Of a stretch of DNA of 64,000 nt, positions 24,628 through 33,540 are shown piece after piece. The DNA comes from Sphingomonas sp. JC676 (GTDB lineage Bacteria > Pseudomonadota > Alphaproteobacteria > Sphingomonadales > Sphingomonadaceae). The translations under genes and the position numbers were made by a program. The notes beneath the pieces are model-generated. The model made no database searches, was not told where the DNA came from, and saw nothing but the letters and a program-made list of their open reading frames with translations. Positions within the stretch are counted from its first letter, which is position 1, and each line of letters opens with the position of its first letter. The stretch covers positions 186,001 through 250,000 of the forward strand of contig NZ_JACTGR010000006.1 in the NCBI RefSeq assembly GCF_014489075.1, read 5' to 3'.

Positions 24628-25827
24628 TCAGGCGGCGGCCTTCACTTCGGCCACAATCTTCCTGGCGGCATCGCCCAGATCGTTCGCGGGAACGATGGCG
24701 AGGCCCGAATTGGCGAGGATCGCCTTGCCTTCGGCGACATTGGTACCTTCGAGGCGGACGACCAGCGGAACCTGGAGGTTCACCTCCTTGGCCGCAGCGA
24801 CGATGCCCTCGGCGATGATGTCGCAGCGCATGATCCCGCCGAAGATGTTGACGAGGATGCCCTTTACCGCGGGATCGCTGAGGATGATCTTGAACGCCGC
24901 AGTCACCTTCTCCTTGTTGGCGCCGCCGCCAACATCGAGGAAGTTGGCCGGGAACATGCCGTTGAGCTTGATGATGTCCATCGTCGCCATCGCCAGGCCG
25001 GCACCGTTGACCATGCAGCCGATATCGCCGTCGAGCTTGATGTAAGCGAGGTCGTACTTCGACGCCTCGAGCTCCATCGGATCCTCTTCGGTCTCGTCGC
25101 GCAGCTCCATCAGGTCCTTGTGGCGGAACATCGCGTTCGAGTCGAAGCCGACCTTGGCGTCGAGCACCATCAGCTTGCCGTCCTCGGTGACGGCGAGCGG
25201 GTTGATCTCGATCTGCGCGGCGTCGGTACCGAGGAACGCGTCATAGAGTTTCGATGCGGTCGACGCCGCCTGCTTGGCGAGATCGCCCTTGAGTCCGAGC
25301 GCGTTGGCGACCGAGCGGCCGTGATGCGGCATGAAGCCGGTCGCGGGATCGATGTCGATCGTGTGGATCTTCTCGGGCGTGTCGTGCGCGACGGTCTCGA
25401 TGTCCATGCCGCCCTCGGTCGAGACGACCATGCCGATCCGGCCGCTGGCGCGGTTGACGAGCAGAGCGAGGTAGAATTCCTTGGCGATGTCGACGCCGTC
25501 GGTGACGTAGAGGCGGTTGACCTGCTTGCCATGCTCGCCGGTCTGGATCGTCACCAGCGTGTTGCCGAGCATGTCGACCGCGGCGGCGCGCACCTCTTCC
25601 GCGTTCTTCGCCAGGCGGACGCCGCCTTTGGCCTCGGGCGGAAGCTCCTTGAACTTGCCCTTGCCGCGGCCGCCGGCATGGATCTGCGCCTTCACGACAT
25701 AAAGCGGCCCAGGAAGCTTCTTCGAAGCCTCGACGGCTTCCTCGACGCTCAGCGCGGCGAAGCCGGCGGGGACGGGCACGCCGAACTTAGCGAGGAGTTC
25801 CTTGGCCTGATATTCGTGGATGTTCAT
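24628..25827 (-). CDS. sucC: Succinyl-CoA synthetase (ADP-forming) beta subunit
   Basis: A 399-residue TCA-cycle enzyme subunit that couples succinyl-CoA hydrolysis to ATP synthesis. It has the ATP-grasp start MNIHEYQAKELLAKFGVPVP, QIHAGGRGKGKFKE, and the C-terminal ligase region VNIFGGIMRCDIIAEGIV. Length is normal. Unusually for the common order sucC-sucD, the next gene on this strand is etfB, so the alpha subunit must be encoded elsewhere. ATG 25827. Confidence 0.95.
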   Translation of the reverse strand: MNIHEYQAKELLAKFGVPVPAGFAALSVEEAVEASKKLPGPLYVVKAQIHAGGRGKGKFKELPPEAKGGVRLAKNAEEVRAAAVDMLGNTLVTIQTGEHGKQVNRLYVTDGVDIAKEFYLALLVNRASGRIGMVVSTEGGMDIETVAHDTPEKIHTIDIDPATGFMPHHGRSVANALGLKGDLAKQAASTASKLYDAFLGTDAAQIEINPLAVTEDGKLMVLDAKVGFDSNAMFRHKDLMELRDETEEDPMELEASKYDLAYIKLDGDIGCMVNGAGLAMATMDIIKLNGMFPANFLDVGGGANKEKVTAAFKIILSDPAVKGILVNIFGGIMRCDIIAEGIVAAAKEVNLQVPLVVRLEGTNVAEGKAILANSGLAIVPANDLGDAARKIVAEVKAAA

Positions 25828-25962
25828 GGGAGGGCAGCCCCTTGGTTCGAAGATAGGGAGTTTGGCTGAGCCTTAAGCACAGGCGGACAGGCGAATCCAC
25901 CCCGCCGAGTCGGGCGTTTGCGGCTTCGCAGGATCGGGCACCGGCCCGCGACTGAGCAAATC

Positions 25963-26271
25963 TTAGTGTGCGAGGCCCGTGGCGCAGAGCGCGGCAGAGC
26001 TGGTGGTGACGCCCAGGATCTCCGGATCCTCCAGCGCGCGGACGCGGTGGAGGAACTGCTCGATCGACTCGGAGCGCGACGCCTTGGGCAGATCGGCGAT
26101 TCGCATCAGCTGCTTGAGCGAAAGGCGATCCACCATCCGCTCGGCCATGCAGGCCGATAACGGCTTTGGCAGGCCGGCGCGGACCAGCCCGGCGCGCAGC
26201 CGCGCCTCGGGCACGGCGCAGCCGACGAGCGTCAGGGCCAGGCCCAGCGGAATCGATGCTCTTATAGCCAT
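25963..26271 (-). CDS. Small putative lipoprotein
   Basis: A 102-residue protein with a short signal peptide and a lipobox-like LTLVGC near residue 18, so it is probably a lipoprotein. The rest is helical and charged, with LSLKQLMRIADLPKASRSES. I do not recognise a characterised family. ATG 26271 is 25 bp from the divergent crtZ start, so the two genes share a very short promoter region. Confidence 0.65.
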   Translation of the reverse strand: MAIRASIPLGLALTLVGCAVPEARLRAGLVRAGLPKPLSACMAERMVDRLSLKQLMRIADLPKASRSESIEQFLHRVRALEDPEILGVTTSSAALCATGLAH

Positions 26272-26296
26272 CGCGCGAAGCCGCTATATCGGCTTC

Positions 26297-26797
26297 ATGC
26301 ACCCCGCAATCGGAATCATACTGTTGCCTGCCACCATCGCCGCGATGGAAGGCGTCGCCTATGTCGCGCATCGCTGGGTGATGCACGGGCCCGGCTGGTT
26401 CCTGCACGCGAGCCACCACCGGGCGCGAACGGGCATGTTCGAGCTCAACGACCTCTATGCAGCGATCTTCGCTGCGCCCTCGATCGTTCTGCTGCTAGGT
26501 GGCGTCCAGCTGGGCTGGTGGCCGGGGTTCACCTGGATCGGTGCAGGGATCGCTGCCTATGGCGCGATCTATTTCTGCTTTCATGACGTCATCGTCCATC
26601 GCCGCGTGGCCCACCGTTACGTGCCGCGTTCGACCTATATGAAGCGGATCGTCCAGGCGCACCGGCTGCACCACGCCGTGGAAAGCAAGCAAGGCACGGT
26701 AAGCTTCGGATTTCTCTGGGCGCCGCGCGCGGACATCCTCAAGACCCGGCTGAGGGAAGGCGGGCGCCTGGTCCGGCCTGGCGTCAACGCGGATTGA
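26297..26797 (+). CDS. crtZ: Beta-carotene hydroxylase (CrtZ-type fatty acid hydroxylase superfamily)
   Basis: A 166-residue membrane di-iron hydroxylase. The eight-histidine pattern is complete: AHRWVMHGPG, HASHHRARTG, HDVIVHRRVAHR and HRLHHAVES. CrtZ adds 3-hydroxyl groups to beta-ionone rings, making zeaxanthin, in line with the yellow carotenoids of sphingomonads. ATG 26297 begins the first hydrophobic helix; the frame upstream is antisense to the lipoprotein gene. No other carotenoid genes are nearby. Confidence 0.9.
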   Translation: MHPAIGIILLPATIAAMEGVAYVAHRWVMHGPGWFLHASHHRARTGMFELNDLYAAIFAAPSIVLLLGGVQLGWWPGFTWIGAGIAAYGAIYFCFHDVIVHRRVAHRYVPRSTYMKRIVQAHRLHHAVESKQGTVSFGFLWAPRADILKTRLREGGRLVRPGVNAD

Positions 26798-26828
26798 CGG
26801 GGACCCCGGCTGGGCACACATCGGGGTT

Positions 26829-27266
26829 ATGGAGCATTTGAATCTCTCCGAGTCCGAGTGGCGCAAGCGGCTGAACCCGGAGCAGTTCCATGTCCTGCGC
26901 GAAGCCGGCACCGAGCCCGCCTTTTCAGGGCGTTACGACAACAACAAGGCCGACGGCATCTATCGCTGCGCCGCCTGCCAGCTCGAATTGTTCGACAGCG
27001 CCGACAAATATGATTCGGGATCGGGCTGGCCGAGCTTCACCCAGCCGATCGCAGCCGACCATGTCGTCGAGCATGCCGATGTCAGCCACGGCATGCGGCG
27101 CGTCGAAGTCCGCTGCGCACGTTGCGACGGGCATCTCGGCCATGTCTTCCCCGACGGACCGCCGCCGACGGGCCTTCGCTACTGCATCAATTCGGTCAGC
27201 CTCGAGTTCCGTTCACGTGGCGGCAACGGAGAACCCGCTAGCGGCGGCAACTCGGACAACTCCTAA
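26829..27266 (+). CDS. msrB: Peptide-methionine (R)-S-oxide reductase
   Basis: A 145-residue MsrB, reducing the R-diastereomer of methionine sulfoxide. Two CxxC zinc pairs are visible (CAAC, CARC), with GSGWPSFTQP and the catalytic cysteine in RYCINSVSLEF. No signal peptide, so it is cytoplasmic, unlike the exported MsrA at about 3.7 kb. It lies 31 bp after crtZ on the same strand. The C-terminal 15 residues are Gly/Ser/Asn-rich. Confidence 0.94.
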   Translation: MEHLNLSESEWRKRLNPEQFHVLREAGTEPAFSGRYDNNKADGIYRCAACQLELFDSADKYDSGSGWPSFTQPIAADHVVEHADVSHGMRRVEVRCARCDGHLGHVFPDGPPPTGLRYCINSVSLEFRSRGGNGEPASGGNSDNS

Positions 27267-27309
27267 TCCTTGTGAGTTGGCCGGATAGACGGTATCCGAC
27301 CACCCTTCG

Positions 27310-29454
27310 ATGGCAGTCTCTCCCAAATCTTCCGGCAAGTCCTGGTGGCGCCGCGGCTCCTGGTGGAAGCGCCTCTTCCTCTGGATCACGATCTCGGGCG
27401 GCACTCTGGCGCTGCTCGGGCTGGTCGCACTGGGCATCGCGATCTATTCGACCAAGGCCTCGCTGCCGAGCTTCGACGAGCTCAAATCCTCGCCCAACGG
27501 CCAGATGATCCGCGTCCATGCGGCGGACGGCACCGTGCTCGTGTCGATGGGGCCGAGCTATGGCGAATGGATCCAGTATGAGAAGATCCCCAAGGTGATG
27601 CGCGACGCGATCGTCGCCGTCGAGGATCGCCGATTCGAATCGCACTGGGGCGTCGATCCGATGGGCCTGATGCGCGCCGCGCGATTCGCCTTCGTCAATC
27701 GCGGATCGGGCCGCCGCATGCAGGGCGCGTCGACAATCACTCAGCAGGTGGCGCGCACGATCTTCCTGTCGAACAAATATGATCTCGGCCGCAAGGGACG
27801 CGAGGCGATCCTCGCGCTGGCGATGGAGCAGAAATTCTCCAAGCACCAGATCCTCGAACTCTATCTCAACAAGGTCTATTTCGGCGGCGGGGCCTATGGC
27901 ATCGATGCGGCAAGCCGGAAGTTCTTTGGCCATCCCGCGACCAACCTGACGCTGGCCGAGGCGGCGGTGATCGCCGGCCTGGTGAAGGCCCCGTCGCATT
28001 ATTCGCCGACCGCCGATGCGCAGGCCGCGGTGGACCGTGCCAGCGTCGTGCTCGACGTGATGGCCGAGACCGGCAAAATCTCGAAGGCCGAGGCGCAGGC
28101 AACCGATCCCAAGTCGGTCCAGCTCGCCCCCGAGCCCAAGCAGAACAGCGTCCGCTATTTCACCGACTGGGCGCTGCCCCAGCTCGAAGTGCTGATCGAC
28201 GAGACCGATGCGCCGCTTGAGGTTTGGACGACGCTCGACCTGGGTATGCAGCGCGCCGCCGACGACGCGATCCGGCGGAACGCGCCGGGCAATGCGCAGG
28301 GCGCGCTGGTGAGCCTCGACCGCGACGGCGCGGTGCGCGCGATGGTGGGCGGCAAGGATTATGTCGCTTCCATCTACAACCGCGCAACCCAGGCGACGCG
28401 CCAGCCAGGTTCGGCGTTCAAGCTTTTCGTCTATCTCGCGGCGCTGGAGGCCGGCCACAAGCCCGACGACATGGTGGTCGACGAACCCGTCACCATCAGT
28501 GGCTGGAGCCCGCGCAACAGTTCGGGCCACAATAGCGGCGAGATGACGCTGCGCACGGCGTTCGCCTATTCGATCAACACGGTCGCGGCGAAGCTGGGCC
28601 AAGAAGTGGGCTTCGGCACCGTGGCCGACATGGCCAGGCGCTTCGGGCTGACCACGCCGGTCGACACGCATCCGGCAATGGTGCTCGGCACCTCAGACGT
28701 GCGGTTGATCGACATGACGCGCGCCTTCGCCTCGGTCGCGAGCAAGGGCGTGGCGGTGACGCCTTATGGAATCACGCGGGTTACCGCGAACGGTGCGGTG
28801 ATCTATCAGCACGAGGTCGATACCAGCCATGTGCTGGTCGCGCCCTATGTCGCAGCACAGATGACCGACCTGCTCCAGACGGCGGTCAACACCGGCACCG
28901 GCAAGGCCGCGCAGATCGGCCGGCCCGTGGCGGGCAAGACCGGCACGACGACGTCGAACAAGGACGGCTGGTTCGTCGGCTTCTCCAGCGGGCTCACCAC
29001 CGGCGTGTGGATGGGCCGCGACGATGCCAAGGTGGTACCCGGACTGCAGGGCGGCACCGCGCCGGCGCGCGCCTTCTCCGCCTTCATGGGCAAGGCCGTG
29101 GCCAATCGCCCGGCCGAGCAGTTCGACACCCAGGTGACGCTGCCCGAATATCAGCTCGAACCCGACAACGAAGCCTATGGCATGCCCGACAACGGCATGT
29201 TCGTGGACCCGGACGGCAATCCGCTTCCCGAGGACCAGCAGCCGCAGACCGACGGCACCGAACAACAGCCGGATGATCAGGCGCCGCCGCCCGAAGACAA
29301 GCTCGACCAGGGCTGGATCGATCGGATGACGGGCCGGCCAACGCCGCAGCCAACACCGAACCGGGGGCCATCGCGCGATGCGCCGCGCCAGCCGCCGATG
29401 GTACAGCCGTTGCCGGACCGCGCGCCACGCGACAATCGCAGCCCGCAGGAATAA
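27310..29454 (+). CDS. Class A penicillin-binding protein (PBP1A type)
   Basis: A 714-residue bifunctional peptidoglycan synthase anchored by one N-terminal membrane helix (about residues 22-45). The glycosyltransferase domain has AVEDRRFESHWGVD, GASTITQQVAR and ILELYLNKVYFGGG. The transpeptidase domain has the nucleophile motif SAFK, then SIN and KTGTT. The last 100 residues are a disordered Pro/Gln/Asp-rich tail. ATG 27310. It is probably monocistronic. Confidence 0.93.
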   Translation: MAVSPKSSGKSWWRRGSWWKRLFLWITISGGTLALLGLVALGIAIYSTKASLPSFDELKSSPNGQMIRVHAADGTVLVSMGPSYGEWIQYEKIPKVMRDAIVAVEDRRFESHWGVDPMGLMRAARFAFVNRGSGRRMQGASTITQQVARTIFLSNKYDLGRKGREAILALAMEQKFSKHQILELYLNKVYFGGGAYGIDAASRKFFGHPATNLTLAEAAVIAGLVKAPSHYSPTADAQAAVDRASVVLDVMAETGKISKAEAQATDPKSVQLAPEPKQNSVRYFTDWALPQLEVLIDETDAPLEVWTTLDLGMQRAADDAIRRNAPGNAQGALVSLDRDGAVRAMVGGKDYVASIYNRATQATRQPGSAFKLFVYLAALEAGHKPDDMVVDEPVTISGWSPRNSSGHNSGEMTLRTAFAYSINTVAAKLGQEVGFGTVADMARRFGLTTPVDTHPAMVLGTSDVRLIDMTRAFASVASKGVAVTPYGITRVTANGAVIYQHEVDTSHVLVAPYVAAQMTDLLQTAVNTGTGKAAQIGRPVAGKTGTTTSNKDGWFVGFSSGLTTGVWMGRDDAKVVPGLQGGTAPARAFSAFMGKAVANRPAEQFDTQVTLPEYQLEPDNEAYGMPDNGMFVDPDGNPLPEDQQPQTDGTEQQPDDQAPPPEDKLDQGWIDRMTGRPTPQPTPNRGPSRDAPRQPPMVQPLPDRAPRDNRSPQE

Positions 29455-29459
29455 CGGCC

Positions 29460-30131
29460 TCAGGGGTAGCGGCCGATCCAGTGCAGCGCTGCGCCGCTGC
29501 GGCGCAGCCAGGCGCGCGCGGGGGTGGGATCGGCTTCGAACAGAGTCTCGACCAGCCGGTGGAATGCCGGGCCGTGGTTCATATGGACGCGGTGCGCGAC
29601 TTCGTGGGCGACCGTTGCGCGGCGGACGAACGCGGGCGCGAGGATCAGCCGCCAGCTATAGCGGATCGCTCCTGACGAGGCGCAGCTTCCCCAGCGCCCG
29701 CGCGGATCCCCCACCGACACGCGGCTGACCGTGACGCCGGCGCGATCGGCATATTCGGCGGTCTCCTCGCTCAGCACGCGCAACGCCTCGCGCCTCAGCC
29801 AATGCTCGATTCGGCGCTCCAGCCCCTCGCGCGGACCGCCGCAGAGCAGGCGATCGCCCTCCAGCCGCGGCGTGCGCAGATTGCCCGCGGGCCAGACGAT
29901 CTCGATCTCGCTGCCGCAAAAGGAGAAGCGTTCGCCGGGCGCGAAGGGCCTGCCTTGGGGCAGCGCGGCGCGTTGGGTGGCGATCCAGGCATGCTGCTCA
30001 TGCGCCCAGGCCAGCCCCTTCTGGAGCGAGGCGCGCGGCGGCAGCGTCAGGCGCACCTTGCCGCTGCGCGGATCGACTGCCAGGCGCATCCGCCGCGCCC
30101 GGGCGTGACGGACGACCTCGACCTCGCTCAC
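29460..30131 (-). CDS. YgjP/SprT-like zinc metallopeptidase
   Basis: A 223-residue M48-like protein of the YgjP (DUF45) family. The zinc motif is VAHEVAHRVHMNHGPAFH, preceded by the family stretch RWGSCASSGAIRYSWRL. Its biological role is unknown. It starts at GTG 30131, which overlaps the ycgN-like stop by four bases (GTGA), so this is the third gene of a coupled sco-ycgN-ygjP operon. It is convergent with the PBP gene. Confidence 0.85.
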   Translation of the reverse strand: MSEVEVVRHARARRMRLAVDPRSGKVRLTLPPRASLQKGLAWAHEQHAWIATQRAALPQGRPFAPGERFSFCGSEIEIVWPAGNLRTPRLEGDRLLCGGPREGLERRIEHWLRREALRVLSEETAEYADRAGVTVSRVSVGDPRGRWGSCASSGAIRYSWRLILAPAFVRRATVAHEVAHRVHMNHGPAFHRLVETLFEADPTPARAWLRRSGAALHWIGRYP

Positions 30132-30562
30132 AAGATGCGATCCACCAGATGGTTCTCGAAATCGCCGGCATCGTCCTCGGAAATCGTCCAGCCACGCGTC
30201 GACTGGCCGGCGATATGCACGGCTTCAGGGTCTCCGCAGACCAGATAATGCCATTCGGGAAGCTGCTCGCCCGCCGCGCGCAGGCGATAGGCGCAGGTGG
30301 TGGGCAGCCATTCGATCTCGTGGACGTTCCTGGTATTCAGCCGCACGCATTCGCTGACATAAGCGTGGCGATGCTTATAGTCGCTGCACCGGCCCATCCG
30401 ACGATCGAGCAGGCGGCAGGCGATGTTGGTGGCGTGTAGTTCGCCGGTATCCTCGTCCTCGAGCTTGTGGACGCAGCATTTGCCGCAGCCGTCGCATAGC
30501 GCCTCCCATTGCGCGCGATCGAGCTTGTCGAGCGGCACATCCTCCCAGAAGCGCTCGCTCAC
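30128..30562 (-). CDS. YcgN/UPF0260 family cysteine-cluster protein
   Basis: A 144-residue YkgJ/YcgN-type protein. The conserved cysteines are CDGCGKCCVHK, then single cysteines in ATNIACRL, GRCSDY, SECVRL, PTTCAYR and LVCGDPE, a likely Zn or Fe-S cluster site. The function is unknown. The start is GTG 30562, inside the stop of the SCO gene (GTGA overlap); the frame continues upstream but that part is antisense-like and arginine-rich. Confidence 0.85.
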   Translation of the reverse strand: MSERFWEDVPLDKLDRAQWEALCDGCGKCCVHKLEDEDTGELHATNIACRLLDRRMGRCSDYKHRHAYVSECVRLNTRNVHEIEWLPTTCAYRLRAAGEQLPEWHYLVCGDPEAVHIAGQSTRGWTISEDDAGDFENHLVDRIL

Positions 30563-31143
30563 TGGACCCAGCGCCTGAGATCGGCGGCGACCGCCTCGCC
30601 ATCCTTGTCGATCGGCAGCGAGACCATCGGCTTGCCCTGCGGATCCATCAGGAATGCGATGGCGAGGTGATCGACCATGTAGCCTCCGCCAGCCGAGACC
30701 GGCTGCTTCTTGAAATAGACGGCGTAACTCTTGGCGACCTTGGCGATCGCATCCGGGCTGCCGGTGAGCCCAATTATGCGGGGATGGAAATTGGCAACGA
30801 ACTGCTTGAGCACCGGCGGCGTGTCGCGCTCCGGATCGACGCTGATGAAGATCGGCACGATCTTGTCCGAGGTCCTGGGATCGCTCTTGTCGAGGATGCG
30901 CATCGCCTGGCCGATCTTCTGCATGTCTGTGGGACAGACATCGGGGCAATAGGTGTAGCCGAAATAGACGATGCGATATTTGCCGGCGAAATCGGTGTCG
31001 CGCACCGTCTTGCCGTTCTGATCGGTCAGCGCGAAGGGACCGCCGATCGTCGCGCCGGCGAGCGGCGGCTGCTGGGGTTGGCCGCATCCGGCGAGGGAGC
31101 TGGCCGACAAGAGCAGCGTCAGGGCGGGAAACATCCTATTCAT
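30559..31143 (-). CDS. SCO1/SenC family copper chaperone-like lipoprotein
   Basis: A 194-residue thioredoxin-fold protein. It has a lipobox-type signal sequence (SSLAGC) and the copper/redox motif GYTYCPDVCPTD, with the distal histidine in MVDHLAIAFLM. SCO proteins deliver copper to the CuA site of cytochrome c oxidase or act as periplasmic thiol reductants. ATG 31143 is chosen for the signal peptide; the ATG three codons on is possible. First gene of the sco-ycgN-ygjP operon. Confidence 0.88.
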   Translation of the reverse strand: MNRMFPALTLLLSASSLAGCGQPQQPPLAGATIGGPFALTDQNGKTVRDTDFAGKYRIVYFGYTYCPDVCPTDMQKIGQAMRILDKSDPRTSDKIVPIFISVDPERDTPPVLKQFVANFHPRIIGLTGSPDAIAKVAKSYAVYFKKQPVSAGGGYMVDHLAIAFLMDPQGKPMVSLPIDKDGEAVAADLRRWVQ

Positions 31144-31214
31144 GGCACCGCCAGCCATGATCTGATAGGGACGCGCTTGCAAGAATTCCTGCCATCAAAG
31201 GGTTTCCGCGTATC

Positions 31215-31820
31215 ATGAAGGTCCGTGTCTTTTGCGTTGTGGCCATGGCCGCGCTCGTTCTCACCGCCACACCAGCCGCAGCGCAGCATTTCTCCGACGG
31301 CTACCAGTTCCTCGAAGCGGTCCGCAAAGCCGACGGCAACAAGGTCAATACCTTCCTCCAGGACAAGACTCTGCGCATCGTCAACACCAAGGACCGCAAC
31401 ACCGGCGAAGGCGCGCTGCACATCGTCGTCAAGCGCAGCGATCCGACCTATCTGACCGTGCTGATCAACCAGCCCGATGTGAACGTGAACATCCAGGACC
31501 GCGAGGGCAACACGCCGTTGCTGGTCGCCGCCGAGCGCGGCTGGGACGCGGGCGTCACGGCGCTGATCGCCAAGAAGGCCAATGTGAATCTCGCCAATAT
31601 GGGTGGCGTTACTCCGCTGATCCGCGCGGTGCAGGTTCATGATATCGAGATCGTGCGTGCACTGCTCGACGCCGGCGCTGATCCCGACAAGGCCGATTTC
31701 GGCGGCGGTTTGTCGGCGCGCGACTATGCCCGGCAGGAGGCGCGCTATCCGCAGATCGCGAAGCTGCTGGCCGATGCGCCCAAGGTCAAATCGAGGGCGG
31801 TCGCTGGCCCCAGGCTCTGA
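31215..31820 (+). CDS. Exported ankyrin-repeat protein
   Basis: A 201-residue protein with a clear signal peptide (cleavage near ATPAAAQ) and about four ankyrin repeats: GALHIVVKRSDPTYL, DREGNTPLLVAAERGWD, GGVTPLIRAVQVHDIEIV and GGLSARDYARQEARY. It is probably a periplasmic protein-binding module; the partner is unknown. It is divergent from the sco gene, with 71 bp between starts. Confidence 0.87.
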   Translation: MKVRVFCVVAMAALVLTATPAAAQHFSDGYQFLEAVRKADGNKVNTFLQDKTLRIVNTKDRNTGEGALHIVVKRSDPTYLTVLINQPDVNVNIQDREGNTPLLVAAERGWDAGVTALIAKKANVNLANMGGVTPLIRAVQVHDIEIVRALLDAGADPDKADFGGGLSARDYARQEARYPQIAKLLADAPKVKSRAVAGPRL

Positions 31821-31839
31821 ATTCCGGACGGCCGAGCGG

Positions 31840-32334
31840 TCAAAAAGGCTGCTCGGCTTCGGGATCGACGAGCTGGATTAGCCGGCGCCCGGCGCGCCGG
31901 CCGAAAGCGAGCGTACATTTCTTGCGCGTCGGTGTGGCGAGTGGCACCATCGCCGCTTCGCGTACCACCGCGGCATCGTACCGGTCCGCGACGATAAGCC
32001 CGGCACGATCGGGCAGGAAACCCTCCTGCTCAAAGGGCCTAAGGTCGAATCCGGCCGGCACCGCCCAGAAGAAGCGGTCGCAATGCGCGAGATAGTCGTT
32101 CCACTTGCAGTCGCCGAGCAGATCGGCGCGCGATACCTTGATCTCGACGATGACGATGTTGCCGCGCGCGTCGAGGGCCATCAGATCGGCGCGGCGCCCG
32201 CCTTCGAGCGGCACTTCGGGGATCGCCACGCAATCATGGCGCAACAGCATGCGGGTGACACCACGAACCACGTCGGCCGCCAATAGGGGGGGTGCGACCG
32301 ACGTGGCCGTAGCCGGGGATGGCTGAGTGCGCAT
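31840..32334 (-). CDS. mmcB: MmcB family DNA repair protein
   Basis: A 164-residue protein of the alphaproteobacterial MmcB family (PD-(D/E)xK-like fold). The core has PEVPLEGGRRADLMALD, NIVIVEIKVSRADLLGDCKW and DRFFWAVP. In Caulobacter, MmcB belongs to the mitomycin C damage response. The basic C-terminus follows ATPTRKKCTLAFGRRAGRRL. ATG 32334. It is convergent with the ankyrin gene. Confidence 0.87.
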   Translation of the reverse strand: MRTQPSPATATSVAPPLLAADVVRGVTRMLLRHDCVAIPEVPLEGGRRADLMALDARGNIVIVEIKVSRADLLGDCKWNDYLAHCDRFFWAVPAGFDLRPFEQEGFLPDRAGLIVADRYDAAVVREAAMVPLATPTRKKCTLAFGRRAGRRLIQLVDPEAEQPF

Positions 32335-32395
32335 CCCCGAACGCTAGAACATTTCACGAACGCGGAAAAGCCCCCCGAGGCGGCCCGCGACCGTC

Positions 32396-33049
32396 TCAGC
32401 GGTAGAAGATATGGTTGCCCACGGTCGCGACGCGCGCGCGATTCCAGCTCGCCTTGCTGTAACGCGCGTGGAAATAGAGCGCGTCACCGGCGGGGCTTTC
32501 CCACAAATCCTTCTTGGCGACCTGGGCGATCGCCAGCGCCCTGCGCCACTGCGCGTTGGCCGGCGGGGTCGGAAGCTTGCCGCCGCGCACGAACGAGAAC
32601 TGGCCGGGCTGGGTGACAACCGAGCAGACCGACTTGGGAAAACGCCCCGAAGTGGTGCGGTTGAGGATAACATCGGCCACAGCGAGCTGGCCGGCGAGCG
32701 GCTCGCTCTTGGCTTCGTAATAGATGCCGGTGGCGAGGCAGGTCAGCTCTCGGTCCGAAACCTCCTGGTCGGCTTCCTGCGAAGCGACGGCGGCGGACAG
32801 CGACGCGTAATCGGCGTCTTCTTCGATCTGATCCTGGGGGAGAGGCTGAACGATCTCACGAGCGTCCTGCTGGGAAGCCGCTGCCGCCTGGGGCGCGGGA
32901 ACATCCTGCCGGAGCGAGACGTTAATTTGCTGAACCGGCGCATCCTGCGAGGCGGGAAGCGGGTTCGCATCGAGCGTGGCTGCATTCGCAAGTGCGCCAG
33001 CGCAAAAAGTCACAGCCGCGAAAGTCGCGGCGCGTGGCAGAAACTTCAT
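32396..33049 (-). CDS. Cell wall hydrolase, SleB-type
   Basis: A 217-residue exported protein: a signal peptide (MKFLPRAATFAAVTFCAGALA), a Gln/Ala-rich linker to about residue 95, then a Hydrolase_2/SleB domain with CLATGIYYEAKSEPLAGQ, VILNRTTSGRFP, CSVVTQPGQFSFVR and DALYFHARY. Such domains cut glycan strands; in alphaproteobacteria they act in envelope remodelling, not germination. ATG 33049 has no clear Shine-Dalgarno. The 152-bp gap on its 5' side shows no other gene. Confidence 0.87.
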   Translation of the reverse strand: MKFLPRAATFAAVTFCAGALANAATLDANPLPASQDAPVQQINVSLRQDVPAPQAAAASQQDAREIVQPLPQDQIEEDADYASLSAAVASQEADQEVSDRELTCLATGIYYEAKSEPLAGQLAVADVILNRTTSGRFPKSVCSVVTQPGQFSFVRGGKLPTPPANAQWRRALAIAQVAKKDLWESPAGDALYFHARYSKASWNRARVATVGNHIFYR

Positions 33050-33201
33050 TGAGATTCATTACTGTGCGGTTGGTGCGCGACCGGCCCCGAAAAAATAGGA
33101 CCGCCGGGCTTCCCCCCGACTGCGTAACCGTTCGACCTCTGACACCGAGCGGCACAACGCTATGGAAAGTGAAGTGCCTGTGCCCGCCAAGGGCGCGCGC
33201 G

Positions 33202-33540
33202 TCAACCGATACCGATCGTTTCAGCGGCGAACCGTTCTGCCCCTGCGATATCCAGTTCCACCACCCACAGATCCGAATCGCGCGATCGGCGGCGCTGCCA
33301 ATAGGCGGTGACCTCGCCTTCGTCGGCAATCTGGGCCGGACCGGCGGGCAACAAGGCGGGCGATCCCTCCGGTCCGATGCCGCGCTCCAGGAACCTGGGA
33401 TTGGCGCCGCGTTCATAGGTCAGCAGCAGGATGGCCCCCGCAGTTTCGTCGCCGCGGGCGAGGATCATCGCCGACCCGCCCTCCTGGTTGACGCGGCGGA
33501 CCAGCGCGCTGACGAGCACTGCACTGGTGAGCCGCGCCAT
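33202..33540 (-). CDS. DUF1491 family protein
   Basis: A 112-residue protein matching the alphaproteobacterial DUF1491 family: RLTSAVLVSALVRRVNQEGG, SAMILARGDETAGAILLL and a charged C-terminus YWQRRRSRDSDLWVVELD. The function is unknown. ATG 33540 overlaps the stop of the thioesterase gene (TGATG), so the two are coupled. Confidence 0.82.
   Translation of the reverse strand: MARLTSAVLVSALVRRVNQEGGSAMILARGDETAGAILLLTYERGANPRFLERGIGPEGSPALLPAGPAQIADEGEVTAYWQRRRSRDSDLWVVELDIAGAERFAAETIGIG

Noticed and set aside
31215..31820. Ankyrin protein as a eukaryotic-like effector
   Set aside because: It has a normal Sec signal peptide and normal local base composition; a periplasmic housekeeping role is simpler.
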